Assembly (NCBI RefSeq): GCF_021398715.1
Contig: NZ_CP090347.1
Coordinates: forward strand, 310,001 to 374,000
Source of the DNA: Microbacterium binotii
Lineage (GTDB): Bacteria; Actinomycetota; Actinomycetes; Actinomycetales; Microbacteriaceae
Length of the DNA: 64,000 nucleotides
Reading direction: 5' to 3'
Positions 1-7,153 of the stretch are shown here, in pieces. Under the pieces are notes generated by a model that made no database searches, was not told the DNA's origin, and saw nothing but the letters and a program-made list of their open reading frames with translations. Each line of letters starts with the position of its first letter. Position 1 is the first letter of the stretch. The position numbers and the translations under genes are program-made.

Positions 1-460
1 GCGTCGCCCGCCCTGGTTGCTCGTCACGCTTGTAGGCCGAAACAACCTCAAAGCCAAGCAGGAGGAGTGACTCAACGTGATGGTACCGGTCGGCTCGCCC
101 CTCAGAGCGTGGGGGGCTGATGCTGATTGCGCGGACGATGTCCCGCAACCCACTTCGTACCGTCGGGTCGAGAACGTCGCCCACCAGACGGTTCAGCGGA
201 GCCTCCCTTCTCTCGTACCAGACCGTTGGCAAGAAATGGTCTGACGTGTACTCCTCGTGCATGCCGTCCGGTAACCCGCGAAGCGCCGCCAGGCTCAGTT
301 GCAACTCATCCGCAATGGCGTCGGCGGTGCGCGCGCGTTGTTCGTCACGCCTCTCACGTCGGCTCCGACGGCCAGCGGCGTATGTAGGGGCAGAGCCGAT
401 CGCAACGCCGACAAGAGACGAAGCTGATGCAATGAGGGCGGTCCATATAGGGGTGTCCAC
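1..460 (-). CDS. hypothetical membrane-anchored protein, C-terminus outside window
   Basis: An open frame runs leftward off the window edge with no stop. From the GTG at 460 it begins with a short hydrophobic segment (residues about 4-24: TPIWTALIASASSLVG), then a basic Arg-rich stretch (GRRSRRERRDEQ) and a soluble part containing DHFLPTVWYERREAP and RYHHVESLLLLGFEVV. This is the plan of a single-pass protein with a cytoplasmic domain. The frame stays open upstream to an ATG at 574, which would add a CAGC motif; GTG is preferred because it puts the membrane segment at the N-terminus. No family recognised. It sits 135 bases downstream of another small membrane-anchored protein on the same strand. 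Confidence 0.55.
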   Translation of the reverse strand, partial: MDTPIWTALIASASSLVGVAIGSAPTYAAGRRSRRERRDEQRARTADAIADELQLSLAALRGLPDGMHEEYTSDHFLPTVWYERREAPLNRLVGDVLDPTVRSGLRDIVRAISISPPRSEGRADRYHHVESLLLLGFEVVSAYKRDEQPGRAT

Positions 461-595
461 GCCACCACTATGCCCGCCTTCGACGCTGGCCCCGTTGCAG
501 CCCGCGCACTTCTCTCGGAGGCGCAAGCGGCCAACTATCAGGTTAGGAGTATCGCTCCGTGATCGCGCCGACATGATGGCTCGTCGTGGCCAGCC

Positions 596-1285
596 CTAGC
601 GCTTCTCCAAGTTCTCGTTGATACGGCGTATCTGGCGAGCGATCGTGTCCAACGCAGTAGGCTCCGCGATCGAGTAGCTCCAGGGAGCAAGATCAAGGAT
701 GTGGGCCTCCGAGTACCGTCGGGTTTCCACCGGGTCCGTGTAGGAAGTAACTACGTCGTAACGTTGGGGAAGAAGATCCGGCTTCCCGACCACTTCCGAC
801 GTGAAGTCCAGGATGTATTCCAGCTTTTGGCCGGGAGCGAGCATCCCGATCACGGGCTCGCCGGAGAAGATTCGACCCAGCGCCTTGAGAGCTGGGTCCT
901 CTCCGCTGCCGCCGGGTCGCCCATGCCCGCTGGATTGAAACTCCGGCGTGACGGTCAGGGCGACGTCCCGCGCGGGAGTCTTGCCAACACTTTCGACAAC
1001 TACAAAAACGAGGCCATCGGCGGCAGTCTCGGTGGGGTTCGCGGCTGGAAGCGCCCGTAGGTCAAAGTACACAGACACGTAAGGTCGCGCCTCCGACTCA
1101 GCCGCTGCAGCAGCTCGCTGGTTAGCGGCTGCTGAAAGCGCGAGCTGTCGGGCCCCTTGTCGGATCTGAACGACCGCGATGATGGCAGCTATGCCAGCCA
1201 CGATCAGTGTGAGAACCGACGCGAGCGCCTGCCACTCGTCAGGTGTTGGCCACCCTTCCCCATGCCACCACGCGAACCTGTGCAC
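596..1285 (-). CDS. hypothetical membrane protein with coiled coil
   Basis: The 229-aa product starts with GTG directly after the TAA of the preceding 98-aa gene (zero spacing), so the two are probably co-translated. It shows an N-terminal transmembrane helix (about residues 20-42, LASVLTLIVAGIAAIIAVVQ), an alanine-rich helix likely to form a coiled coil (ALSAAANQRAAAAAESEA), the motif ARPYVSVYFDL, and a beta-rich domain (VVVESVGKTPARDVALTVTP). The same plan of one membrane helix, Ala-rich helix and beta domain recurs at 3659-4138. Such proteins are common hypotheticals in actinobacteria. Function unknown. Confidence 0.75.
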   Translation of the reverse strand: MHRFAWWHGEGWPTPDEWQALASVLTLIVAGIAAIIAVVQIRQGARQLALSAAANQRAAAAAESEARPYVSVYFDLRALPAANPTETAADGLVFVVVESVGKTPARDVALTVTPEFQSSGHGRPGGSGEDPALKALGRIFSGEPVIGMLAPGQKLEYILDFTSEVVGKPDLLPQRYDVVTSYTDPVETRRYSEAHILDLAPWSYSIAEPTALDTIARQIRRINENLEKR

Positions 1286-1582
1286 TTACGACACCATGAC
1301 TAGGCGCTCAACCACGCGGTCCACGTCATCGCTCACGAACTCAACAATTTCAGGATCTGAAGCGGCAAAGCCCACGAAGTATGTGGCGCGGCCCTCTTGG
1401 CGGCGCAGCACCCGCCCGACTCTCTCGCGGTCTTTGGCGTTCAGCGTCCACTCTCCGGGGCGAACGACACTGGCCACGATCTCGCGCTCGCCAATGTCTA
1501 CCCTGCAGCGCCGTGGGCTCTCGTCTGAGAGCTCGATCGAGTGGAAGAACTGCTCTTGATGCATGTTCATGACGGTGATCAT
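1286..1582 (-). CDS. hypothetical 98-aa protein
   Basis: A small acidic soluble protein (FFHSIELSDESPRRC, then GEWTLNAKDRERVGRVLRRQ, then an acidic C-terminal helix FVSDDVDRVVERLVMV). Its stop abuts the GTG of the 229-aa membrane protein, indicating an operon. There is no good Shine-Dalgarno before the ATG at 1582; internal ATGs at residues 5 and 7 are possible starts. No family recognised and no signal peptide. Codon use fits a real gene on this strand; the opposite-strand frame gives an unlikely Arg/Ser-rich product. Confidence 0.6.
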   Translation of the reverse strand: MITVMNMHQEQFFHSIELSDESPRRCRVDIGEREIVASVVRPGEWTLNAKDRERVGRVLRRQEGRATYFVGFAASDPEIVEFVSDDVDRVVERLVMVS

Positions 1583-1686
1583 AGGGTGGGGTGGCCCCCG
1601 AGGGTGGGGGTTACCCGTAGCGGGGGCCTCTCACGGTTGACCACCGGGGCGACTTCCCGTCTCTCCCCACGGCAAAATCGGCACTC

Positions 1687-1887
1687 TCATCCAAACGTCC
1701 GGCATCTTCGGGGCTGGGAGGGCCAGACGTCGCGCGGCGCGGCGGCCTGTGCCTGCTTGACCTTCCGCTGGAAGCGTCGGTCCTCGATCAGCGCATTCTT
1801 GATCGCGTTCTTCGTCACGAAGTAGCTCACAATCCAGTTGGCGATGACGATGATGATGGCCGCAACGATGATGGTGACGGCATCCAT
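1687..1887 (-). CDS. small single-pass membrane protein
   Basis: A 66-aa product: an N-terminal helix rich in Ile/Val (MDAVTIIVAAIIIVIANWIV) spans the membrane, followed by a charged tail (TKNAIKNALIEDRRFQRKVK). Its ATG overlaps the stop of the upstream 54-aa membrane protein by one base (TAATG), a translational-coupling arrangement. The last 20 residues are Pro/Arg rich. No family recognised; two linked tiny membrane proteins suggest a holin-like, small-toxin or membrane-adaptor role, but this is only inference. Confidence 0.5.
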   Translation of the reverse strand: MDAVTIIVAAIIIVIANWIVSYFVTKNAIKNALIEDRRFQRKVKQAQAAAPRDVWPSQPRRCRTFG

Positions 1888-2051
1888 TACGTGCGCTCCG
1901 CCATCGCCTCAAGGACCGCCTGGGTGCTGAGACGGATCGCATGCGACACCCAACCCGCGAGTAGACACACGAACCCCAGCGGCAGGAGCAGCCACGACAG
2001 CACTGTCATGGGCAGGATGAACAAGCACACGAATCCAAGGAAGATCGTCAC
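1887..2051 (-). CDS. 54-aa membrane protein, coupled to the next gene
   Basis: GTG-initiated frame of 54 codons. The product begins MTIFLGFVCLFILPM and continues through LSWLLLPLGFVCLLAGW to an amphipathic tail ending EAMAERT. This gives two closely spaced hydrophobic segments (about residues 3-17 and 18-35). An in-frame TGA lies 12 codons upstream, so the start is constrained to the GTG. The TAA shares its last A with the ATG of the next small membrane gene (TAATG). No homologue recognised. The coupling and hydrophobicity pattern support a real gene. Confidence 0.45.
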   Translation of the reverse strand: MTIFLGFVCLFILPMTVLSWLLLPLGFVCLLAGWVSHAIRLSTQAVLEAMAERT

Positions 2052-2129
2052 GGGAAAGCCGCGACGTGGGGGGTGCCCTCACCCCCCAACCAGCCGGTCG
2101 CCTGGGAGACAAACTCTTGGTCTGCCAGG

Positions 2130-2552
2130 TCAAAGGGTTTTGTCTCCGCCCCGCGGCGCCTCGCTCACGGCCGAGGCCCACACCCATGTCCGCATCTGCT
2201 TTCCCGCCACCTCAAATGAGATCCCGCATGCTCGTGGTGTCCAGCGATGCACCAGCGCGTCGACGAGCACCGGCGTGGACCCGAACCGCACCCATGCCTT
2301 CGCGGGCTTCGGATGCGGGTCGATCGTGAGCGGCTCCCGGTCGAGCTCGAGCTCCGTGTCGGTGAGACGCTGCAACGGGCCATCGGCCGCAGCGCGCTCC
2401 AGGATGCGTTCGCCCACGCGCCGGTCCACAGCGTTCGCGTATCGCCTATTCGTGCCCACTGCCAGGTAACCCCTTCCCCGGCCGGAGAACCGATCGTACG
2501 TCCCGCCCACGACAGAAGGCGCTGACCGCTTACGTGAGCCACCGAACACCAC
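2130..2552 (-). CDS. hypothetical 140-aa protein
   Basis: A soluble basic protein. The N-terminal part contains SAPSVVGGTYDRFSGRGRGY and ANAVDRRVGERIL. The C-terminal half has LQRLTDTELELDREPLTID and PKPAKAWVRFGSTPVLVDAL. GTG start, with a second GTG immediately following; the upstream sequence is G-rich without a clear ribosome site. It reads away from the palindrome at 2605-2620, which lies in the 71-base divergent gap with the GNAT-like gene. Family not recognised. Confidence 0.5.
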   Translation of the reverse strand: MVFGGSRKRSAPSVVGGTYDRFSGRGRGYLAVGTNRRYANAVDRRVGERILERAAADGPLQRLTDTELELDREPLTIDPHPKPAKAWVRFGSTPVLVDALVHRWTPRACGISFEVAGKQMRTWVWASAVSEAPRGGDKTL

Positions 2553-2604
2553 CCCCGGCCCCTCTAGCTCTGGTGCGGGTGAATCACTGGCTCTGCAGGT
2601 CGAC

Positions 2605-2620
2605 GTGATCGTACGATCAC
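2605..2620. promoter_or_regulatory. perfect 16-bp palindrome (candidate operator)
   Basis: GTGATCGTACGATCAC is a perfect dyad ending 3 bases before the GTG of the gene at 2624 and 52 bases from the divergent gene at 2552. Palindromes of this length between divergent genes are typical of repressor operators. If the GTG is correct, a repressor bound here would block a leaderless or very short-leader transcript. Confidence 0.5.
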
Positions 2621-2623
2621 GAT

Positions 2624-2953
2624 GTGGAGCGTATTGACGTGCATACGACGACTGCCGGCGCTGCGGATCTGGCGTATATCGAGGGGGCGCTCTACCGTGA
2701 CGATGCCAAGGGCGGTGAGCTGGTCTGCCACTTGAGAGGCGACATGTACCTCGAAGAACGTCGCTTCTATGTTGGCTGGATTACGACCGAGGGGAAGCAT
2801 CGTCGTTCAGGCTCCGCGTCGCGTTTGCTTGTACACATAATCGACCTCTTCGGCGTCCGTGTACTTGCTGCGGGAACTGTGAACGAGGAGGCGGACGCCT
2901 TCTTTGTCCGCCTCGCGCAACGTGTTGAAGGACTGTCGCTGGAACTCGACTAG
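2624..2953 (+). CDS. hypothetical 109-aa protein, GNAT-like features
   Basis: GTG-initiated product with VGWITTEGKHRRSGSASRLL followed by a helix and HIIDLFGVRVLAAGTVNEEA. The order of beta-strand, Arg/Gly-rich loop and helix resembles the acetyl-CoA-binding part of GNAT N-acetyltransferases (motif Q/RxxGxG/A), but the match is loose (RRSGSAS) and the protein is short for the family (usually 140-180 aa). It may be a minimal or decayed acetyltransferase. It is preceded by a perfect palindrome and converges on the HIRAN gene (11-base gap). Confidence 0.5.
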   Translation: MERIDVHTTTAGAADLAYIEGALYRDDAKGGELVCHLRGDMYLEERRFYVGWITTEGKHRRSGSASRLLVHIIDLFGVRVLAAGTVNEEADAFFVRLAQRVEGLSLELD

Positions 2954-2963
2954 GGTTGGGCGC

Positions 2964-3569
2964 TCACATGCGTCGTCGGAGATAGAGCATGGTTGCGGGC
3001 GTCGCAGCCACAACCTTCGGCGGATCTACAGACACCCCCAGCGCTTCGAGCTTGGTGCCGGCGTCGAGGGCGTGGGCGAGACCACTCGCCATCTGCTTGT
3101 TGAAGTAGCCGACGTGGACGCCGTTCTGGTGGATCGCCACCGCATTCCGGTCGTGGGGATTGTTGGGCTCCCGGACGAGCTGGACTGGTCCGAGGCGCAA
3201 TGTGCCCGGTGCGTGTTGATCGCCGCGGACGCGGCAGCTCCATATGCCGAGCGCCCGGAGCTGTCGAGTCGCTACGTTGACGAGCTTCCCTGTGGAGTCC
3301 TCCGCGAGCCACACCGCTCCGTCTCGGGACACGAAGTGGAGAGGCGGCATCCCGTCCGCTGAGGGCACCAGCAGAGTCGCCGCCACCGCGCTTGAGAGAT
3401 ACGGCGAAACGTAGCCAGCCGGCGGGCCCGAGGATGGCGCTGACGCCGACGCCCGGATCCTCGCTCCGTTCGCCGTGATGTCCAGCACCACCCGCTGTTG
3501 CCTGCTCTGAACTGGCGGTCGGAGCGCGGGCGCTGCAGGCTTACGAGTGAACCAATCCCGGATCCCCAT
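2964..3569 (-). CDS. HIRAN-domain protein
   Basis: A 201-aa product from the ATG at 3569 (MGIRDWFTRKP); an upstream in-frame ATG at 3605 adds an unlikely 12-residue extension. The C-terminal part (about residues 100-190) carries HIRAN hallmarks: the strand LVREPNNPHDRNAVAIHQ, then VGYFNKQMASGLAHAL. HIRAN domains are small beta-barrels known to recognise single-stranded 3' DNA ends in HLTF/Rad5 enzymes; in bacteria they often stand alone or are attached to nucleases and helicases. The N-terminal 100 residues are not recognised. A role in sensing DNA ends or mobile DNA would fit the accessory setting but is inference. Confidence 0.7.
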   Translation of the reverse strand: MGIRDWFTRKPAAPALRPPVQSRQQRVVLDITANGARIRASASAPSSGPPAGYVSPYLSSAVAATLLVPSADGMPPLHFVSRDGAVWLAEDSTGKLVNVATRQLRALGIWSCRVRGDQHAPGTLRLGPVQLVREPNNPHDRNAVAIHQNGVHVGYFNKQMASGLAHALDAGTKLEALGVSVDPPKVVAATPATMLYLRRRM

Positions 3570-3658
3570 GCACGGATGGTAAAGCAGAAGGGGTGCGCCC
3601 CACATGCGTTCACTTGCGCGGTGGGCGTTCGCTGGCCTGCTCTCGGTAAGGTTCCGAC

Positions 3659-4138
3659 ATGGAGTGGATCGCGACAGCCGTCGCTGTGATCGCTGCCGTC
3701 GCGGCCTTCTGGCAAGCTTGGGAGGCGCGGCGAGCCCGGAACGACGCAGCGGCTTCCAGTTCAGATGCGGCCACTCATGCGCGGCGGGCTGCCGATGCCG
3801 CGGAGCGGCAGGCGGAAGCCGCCGAAGAGAGCGCCGCGCTCACGCGGCAGGCGCTGACCGCGTACCGGCCGCCCTGGACGGCTATCCGGGTCGCGAAGAA
3901 TCGTTGGCGAGTCACGTTGGGCGGCGCCGAGGAAGCCCGTGGCGTTCGGTTTGTACAGTATCCATCCGAGGGAGATGCAGAACTACTGGACGAGCCGCGC
4001 GATCCGATGCATCCGGGAGAGTCGCTCTCGATCCTATGGGCGCGTTCGTTCGACTCGCCGGCGACCATCACCGCAGAGGTGTACTGGAAGCGTCCGGGAG
4101 AGAACCAGGAGCGTGTCTGGCGGATGACGCTCGACTGA
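3659..4138 (+). CDS. hypothetical membrane-anchored coiled-coil protein
   Basis: The 159-aa product starts with a transmembrane helix (EWIATAVAVIAAVAAFWQAW), continues as a long Ala/Arg/Glu helix (THARRAADAAERQAEAAEES) likely to be coiled coil, and ends in a small beta domain (TAIRVAKNRWRVTLGG, VYWKRPGENQERVWRMTLD). This repeats the layout of the protein at 596-1285. It precedes the toxin-antitoxin candidate with a 172-base gap on the same strand. Function unknown. Confidence 0.7.
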   Translation: MEWIATAVAVIAAVAAFWQAWEARRARNDAAASSSDAATHARRAADAAERQAEAAEESAALTRQALTAYRPPWTAIRVAKNRWRVTLGGAEEARGVRFVQYPSEGDAELLDEPRDPMHPGESLSILWARSFDSPATITAEVYWKRPGENQERVWRMTLD

Positions 4139-4310
4139 CCCTCTCTGCGCGGCATCGGTTCGCAGCATTGGATCAGAGATTCGTTGCATGTCATTGTTGT
4201 AAGGCATAATCGCGCGGACAGAACCGTTGTCTTGCTTGCAGACTATTCGCAAGAGCGTTCAGTACACTTTTGTCAAGTTGGTCATGGTGTTTCGTCGGAG
4301 GGGGCGCGAG

Positions 4311-4895
4311 ATGGCAACGACATCTGCAGCGTCCGTTGCTGCGAGCATGCTGGAGCGTGCTGCCGTCGACGGTGAACCCGTCTCGAACCTTAAGTTGCAG
4401 AAGCTCGTGACCTTGGTCCAGAGCGTTTCGATGTTTGCGACGTCGGCCCCTGCGTTCTGTGAGCCGGTGCAAGCCTGGAAGAACGGTCCCGCAATCAAGC
4501 CGCTCTATGGGTTGTACAAGCGGTTCGGAAGCGACCAGATCACCTCGGTGATGCAGCCGTGGAGCGGGTTGGAGAGCGTCTCAGGGTCTGTCGGTATGAT
4601 GATCGATGAGGTATGGGACGTCGCCGGGAAGCTGTCGGCCTCTGATCTGTGGAAGCTGACGCATACGGTCGGGCCCTGGGAAGCGCACTACAGTGCGAAC
4701 ACGCGCGATGTTGAGATTCCGGCTGAGCAACTTGGCTCTGCTTGGACTGACTACCTGTCATGCGCCTTGAAGATGGCCACACCTCAGGACCAGTCTTCCG
4801 TTATTGGGCGAGGGCAGCTCGGATACGAGGGCGAGCATCATTGGGAGTTCGCCTCGGCGAGCTTCCGCCCTGTCTCTGCCCGCGAGAGTGCTTAA
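4311..4895 (+). CDS. Panacea-domain (SocA/DUF4065-like) protein, candidate antitoxin
   Basis: Starting at the ATG at 4311, preceded by GGAGGGGG, the product is 194 aa. Residues about 8-75 match the Panacea/SocA core: AASMLERAAVDGEPVSNLKL, then QKLVTLVQS, then FCEPVQAWKNGPAIKPLYGL. The pattern LQKL...AW.nGP....Y is diagnostic. Panacea domains are known as antitoxin modules that pair with many unrelated toxins, and as phage-associated or proteolytic-adaptor proteins (SocA). The next gene overlaps it by 8 bases and encodes a PIN nuclease, which is the expected antitoxin-then-toxin order. A possible promoter lies at 4184-4210 (TTGCAT, CATAAT), and an inverted repeat TCTTGC/GCAAGA at 4230-4254 could be an autoregulatory site. 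Confidence 0.8.
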   Translation: MATTSAASVAASMLERAAVDGEPVSNLKLQKLVTLVQSVSMFATSAPAFCEPVQAWKNGPAIKPLYGLYKRFGSDQITSVMQPWSGLESVSGSVGMMIDEVWDVAGKLSASDLWKLTHTVGPWEAHYSANTRDVEIPAEQLGSAWTDYLSCALKMATPQDQSSVIGRGQLGYEGEHHWEFASASFRPVSARESA

Positions 4896-5520
4896 CGCTG
4901 AGCCCCATCCGTCGTCGGGGCACCTCTTGGTCGTGCTTGACGTGAACGTCTTCCTCGATGTTGCTGAGCTGGTCGGTGAGCCGTTCAGTTGGGAGCGTTT
5001 TGACGAGGTGCAGTCGTCCATCCAACCGCATCAGCGAGGCGCGCAGAGTTTCCGCGTAATAGCTGGTCTGCGCACCGGGCAGCGTCCCGACGGGCGCAGG
5101 GTTGAGCTCTGGACCAGTGATCACATCGACAGACTCGTCGCCTTGAAGGCATACCACCCTCGAGATGCAGATGATGAGCGTGACCGCGGCCTCGGATGGA
5201 GTCGCGACGGAGCCCAAAGTCTCATTGACGTTTTGATCGCAGACCTTGTGCAGTGGACCGGTGGTGGCACTGTTGGGGACGTCGCAATTTCCTACGGGAC
5301 GCCTCCTCTTAGTCATGAGGACGGCTGTGTCTACGCAACGGCACGGGACGCGGGGCACGCCGACGTGTATGCGGAACGGTACTGCCTGACGCGCGACAAT
5401 CACTTCCTCCATGCGCGGCTGCCAGGTCTCATCGACGTTCAACACCCGCGCGACTGGATGGTGGACAACGACGCCATGGCGCGAGCGGCAGCGCTGAGGA
5501 AGATGCTCAACGGTTCCTGA
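4888..5520 (+). CDS. PIN-domain ribonuclease, candidate toxin
   Basis: Read from the GTG at 4888, which overlaps the antitoxin stop (GTGCTTAA), the product is 210 aa. PIN-fold acidic residues are visible: Asp18 in LVVLDVNVFLD, an acidic pair at 144-145 in SHEDGCVYATARDAG, and Asp170 in YCLTRDNHFL followed by DVQHPRDWM. PIN proteins are Mg-dependent RNases, usually VapC-type toxins of 130-150 aa; this one is longer, with an insert at about residues 30-110. The frame is also open upstream to 4804, but overlap-coupled initiation at 4888 is more likely. With the Panacea partner this forms a candidate toxin-antitoxin module. No VapB-type antitoxin is present. Confidence 0.75.
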   Translation: MLNAEPHPSSGHLLVVLDVNVFLDVAELVGEPFSWERFDEVQSSIQPHQRGAQSFRVIAGLRTGQRPDGRRVELWTSDHIDRLVALKAYHPRDADDERDRGLGWSRDGAQSLIDVLIADLVQWTGGGTVGDVAISYGTPPLSHEDGCVYATARDAGHADVYAERYCLTRDNHFLHARLPGLIDVQHPRDWMVDNDAMARAAALRKMLNGS

Positions 5521-5669
5521 GCGTGGCTTGATCCTCGTCCGCAGAAAGTCCGCAAAGCGTGCATGATCGTCAGCGGTGCACATGATCTGACCCCGGTTTT
5601 GCCCGCGCAATTCTGCACCTGACACGACTTACATCGACATGCGCTGAAGGTGCCCCGCTTCCTGCTGAA

Positions 5670-6524
5670 CTAACCGGCCAGCCCGAACGCCTCGGCGGCG
5701 AGCCCGGCGACCGAGATGCTCGTGGCCGTGCGCCCGATCAGGCGCGGGCCGGGCTTCGGCCCCGGGACCGTGTGGCCGCCGCCGTGCACGGTGACGAACG
5801 TGACCGGCGGGTGGCCCGCTTCGCGCCAGTCGGCGCGCTCGATGCGCGTGCGGTCGGGATGGGATGCCGCATCCGCTCGTGTCGTTGAGGGCGCAGCCAT
5901 GCCGTTCCGTCGCGCGAAGTACGCGGCGGTCTCGGCCGCGGAGAGCGACGAGCCGCCCACTCGGAAGACGACCTGCGCCCAGCGCGGCATCCGTCCGCCC
6001 TCGTAGGGGACGACGGGATCTGCGGTGCCGTGCACGAGCAGAACCGGAACCGGATGCGGCGCGGGAGCGACTTGGGGCAGCAGGAAGCTGTCGGGCTCGG
6101 GCAGCGTCGCGGCGACGATGGCGCCGCCGGCGAGCGGGGGCGCATCCTCGTGGAGCAGGCGCATGACCATCTGGCCGCCGTTGGAGTATCCGATTGCGTA
6201 CACACGGGTCTCGTCGATGTCGTGCGTCTCGCCGAGCCGGGCGATCACGGCACGCGTGAAGGCGACATCGTCGACTCCGGCGAGCCGTGCGGGGAACCGG
6301 CTCTCGCGACGCGCGTCGTTCCAGTTGCCGCGGTAGCCGTCGAGGTACACGACCAGGGCGCCCTTCTCGACGAGCGCGTCGTACGCGCCGCCGGTGAACG
6401 CGCGATGGATCTCGCCCGACTGCCGCGATCCGTGGAAGACCAGGACGAGCGCCTGTCCCGCGCTCCGTTCCCCGACGACGGTGAAGGTCCGCATCCGCCC
6501 GTCGATCTCGATCTGCTCCGTCAT
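5670..6524 (-). CDS. alpha/beta-hydrolase, PHB depolymerase/LpqC-like esterase
   Basis: A 284-aa product from the ATG at 6524 with GGAG upstream. It has the esterase fold: oxyanion strand LVLVFHGSRQSGEI, nucleophile elbow GYSNGGQMVMRL, acid region VLLVHGTADPVVPYEGG and catalytic His in VTVHGGGHTVPGP. This is the pattern of poly(3-hydroxybutyrate) depolymerase/feruloyl-esterase-like proteins. There is no secretion signal, so an intracellular esterase is likely. It is divergent from a MerR regulator, with a dyad between them, suggesting that MerR controls both. Substrate unknown. Confidence 0.8.
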   Translation of the reverse strand: MTEQIEIDGRMRTFTVVGERSAGQALVLVFHGSRQSGEIHRAFTGGAYDALVEKGALVVYLDGYRGNWNDARRESRFPARLAGVDDVAFTRAVIARLGETHDIDETRVYAIGYSNGGQMVMRLLHEDAPPLAGGAIVAATLPEPDSFLLPQVAPAPHPVPVLLVHGTADPVVPYEGGRMPRWAQVVFRVGGSSLSAAETAAYFARRNGMAAPSTTRADAASHPDRTRIERADWREAGHPPVTFVTVHGGGHTVPGPKPGPRLIGRTATSISVAGLAAEAFGLAG

Positions 6525-6572
6525 GCGCTCCGCCTCTCCGACCCGATCGTGGTTCGCTCGCGACGATATGCT

Positions 6573-6587
6573 TTGACATCGTGTCAA
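6573..6587. promoter_or_regulatory. inverted repeat in esterase/MerR divergent promoter
   Basis: TTGACA-TCG-TGTCAA is a perfect 6-bp inverted repeat with a 3-base centre, 49 bases from the esterase ATG and 23 from the merR ATG. MerR-family regulators bind short dyads placed within a long promoter spacer. A TTGACC hexamer on the minus strand next to it may be the esterase -35. Confidence 0.5.
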
Positions 6588-6609
6588 GGTCAAATCGAGG
6601 GGCGCACGC

Positions 6610-6957
6610 ATGATCATCGGCGAGCTGAGCGACCGGAGCGGCGTCAGTGCGCGCTCGATCCGGCACTACGAGAAGCTGGGCCTCATCAGTCCGCAGCGCG
6701 GCGACAACGGCTACCGTCACTACTCGGACCGGGCGGTGCCGATGGTCGCCACGATCCACGCCATGTTCGAACTTGGGTTCACACGCGATGACGTTCGAGC
6801 CGTCCTTCCCTGCGCCACGGGAGAGAAGTCGCACGGTGACGCGGAACTGCTCGCACGGGTGGCCGAGATGCGGGAGCGGGTGGCGGGTCGCATCCGCACG
6901 CTCAGCGAGACAGAGGAGGCGTTGGCCGGCTTCCTCGCCGCCAACCGGGGGCGCTGA
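6610..6957 (+). CDS. MerR family transcriptional regulator
   Basis: A 115-aa protein with the MerR winged-helix start IGELSDRSGVSARSIRHYEK, then the wing GLISPQRGDNGYRHYSD, followed by a long dimerisation helix (LLARVAEMRERVAGRIRTLS). It lacks an extended effector domain and the conserved cysteines of metal sensors, apart from one Cys in VLPCATGEK. It is likely the local regulator of the divergent esterase gene. Confidence 0.85.
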   Translation: MIIGELSDRSGVSARSIRHYEKLGLISPQRGDNGYRHYSDRAVPMVATIHAMFELGFTRDDVRAVLPCATGEKSHGDAELLARVAEMRERVAGRIRTLSETEEALAGFLAANRGR

Positions 6958-6960
6958 GGC

Positions 6961-7149
6961 TCAGGGTCTCATGCCGCGCTTGCCGGCCGTGAAGGCCACC
7001 ACGAGCCCCCATCCGCTGAGGGCGCCCGCGATCCAGGTGATGTAGTGCAGCCACGACGGTGCACCGTTGAGGTCCCAGATCACGAAGAGGGTCGCCAGGA
7101 TGAGGCCGATGGCAGCGGCGACGATGCCGATGATGCGATCGCGGTTCAT
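6961..7149 (-). CDS. small two-helix membrane protein
   Basis: A 62-aa product from the ATG at 7149. Two transmembrane helices (IIGIVAAAIGLILATLFVIW and LHYITWIAGALSGWGLVVAF) are joined by a short NGAPS loop, with basic ends (MNRDR, GKRGMRP). It lies 4 bases after the GNAT stop, so probably shares its transcript. Uncharacterised small membrane protein. Confidence 0.65.
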   Translation of the reverse strand: MNRDRIIGIVAAAIGLILATLFVIWDLNGAPSWLHYITWIAGALSGWGLVVAFTAGKRGMRP

Positions 7150-7153
7150 GCGG

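Noticed and set aside
5521..5669. Possible attachment site or integrase remnant after the PIN gene
   Set aside because: The gap is less GC-rich and would suit an island border, but I could find no tRNA end, direct repeat or integrase fragment in it.
5629..6834. Long opposite-frame open reading frame of about 400 codons over the esterase/MerR region
   Set aside because: The product is Arg-rich, spans two real divergent genes with clear families, and has no domain. High GC creates such frames.
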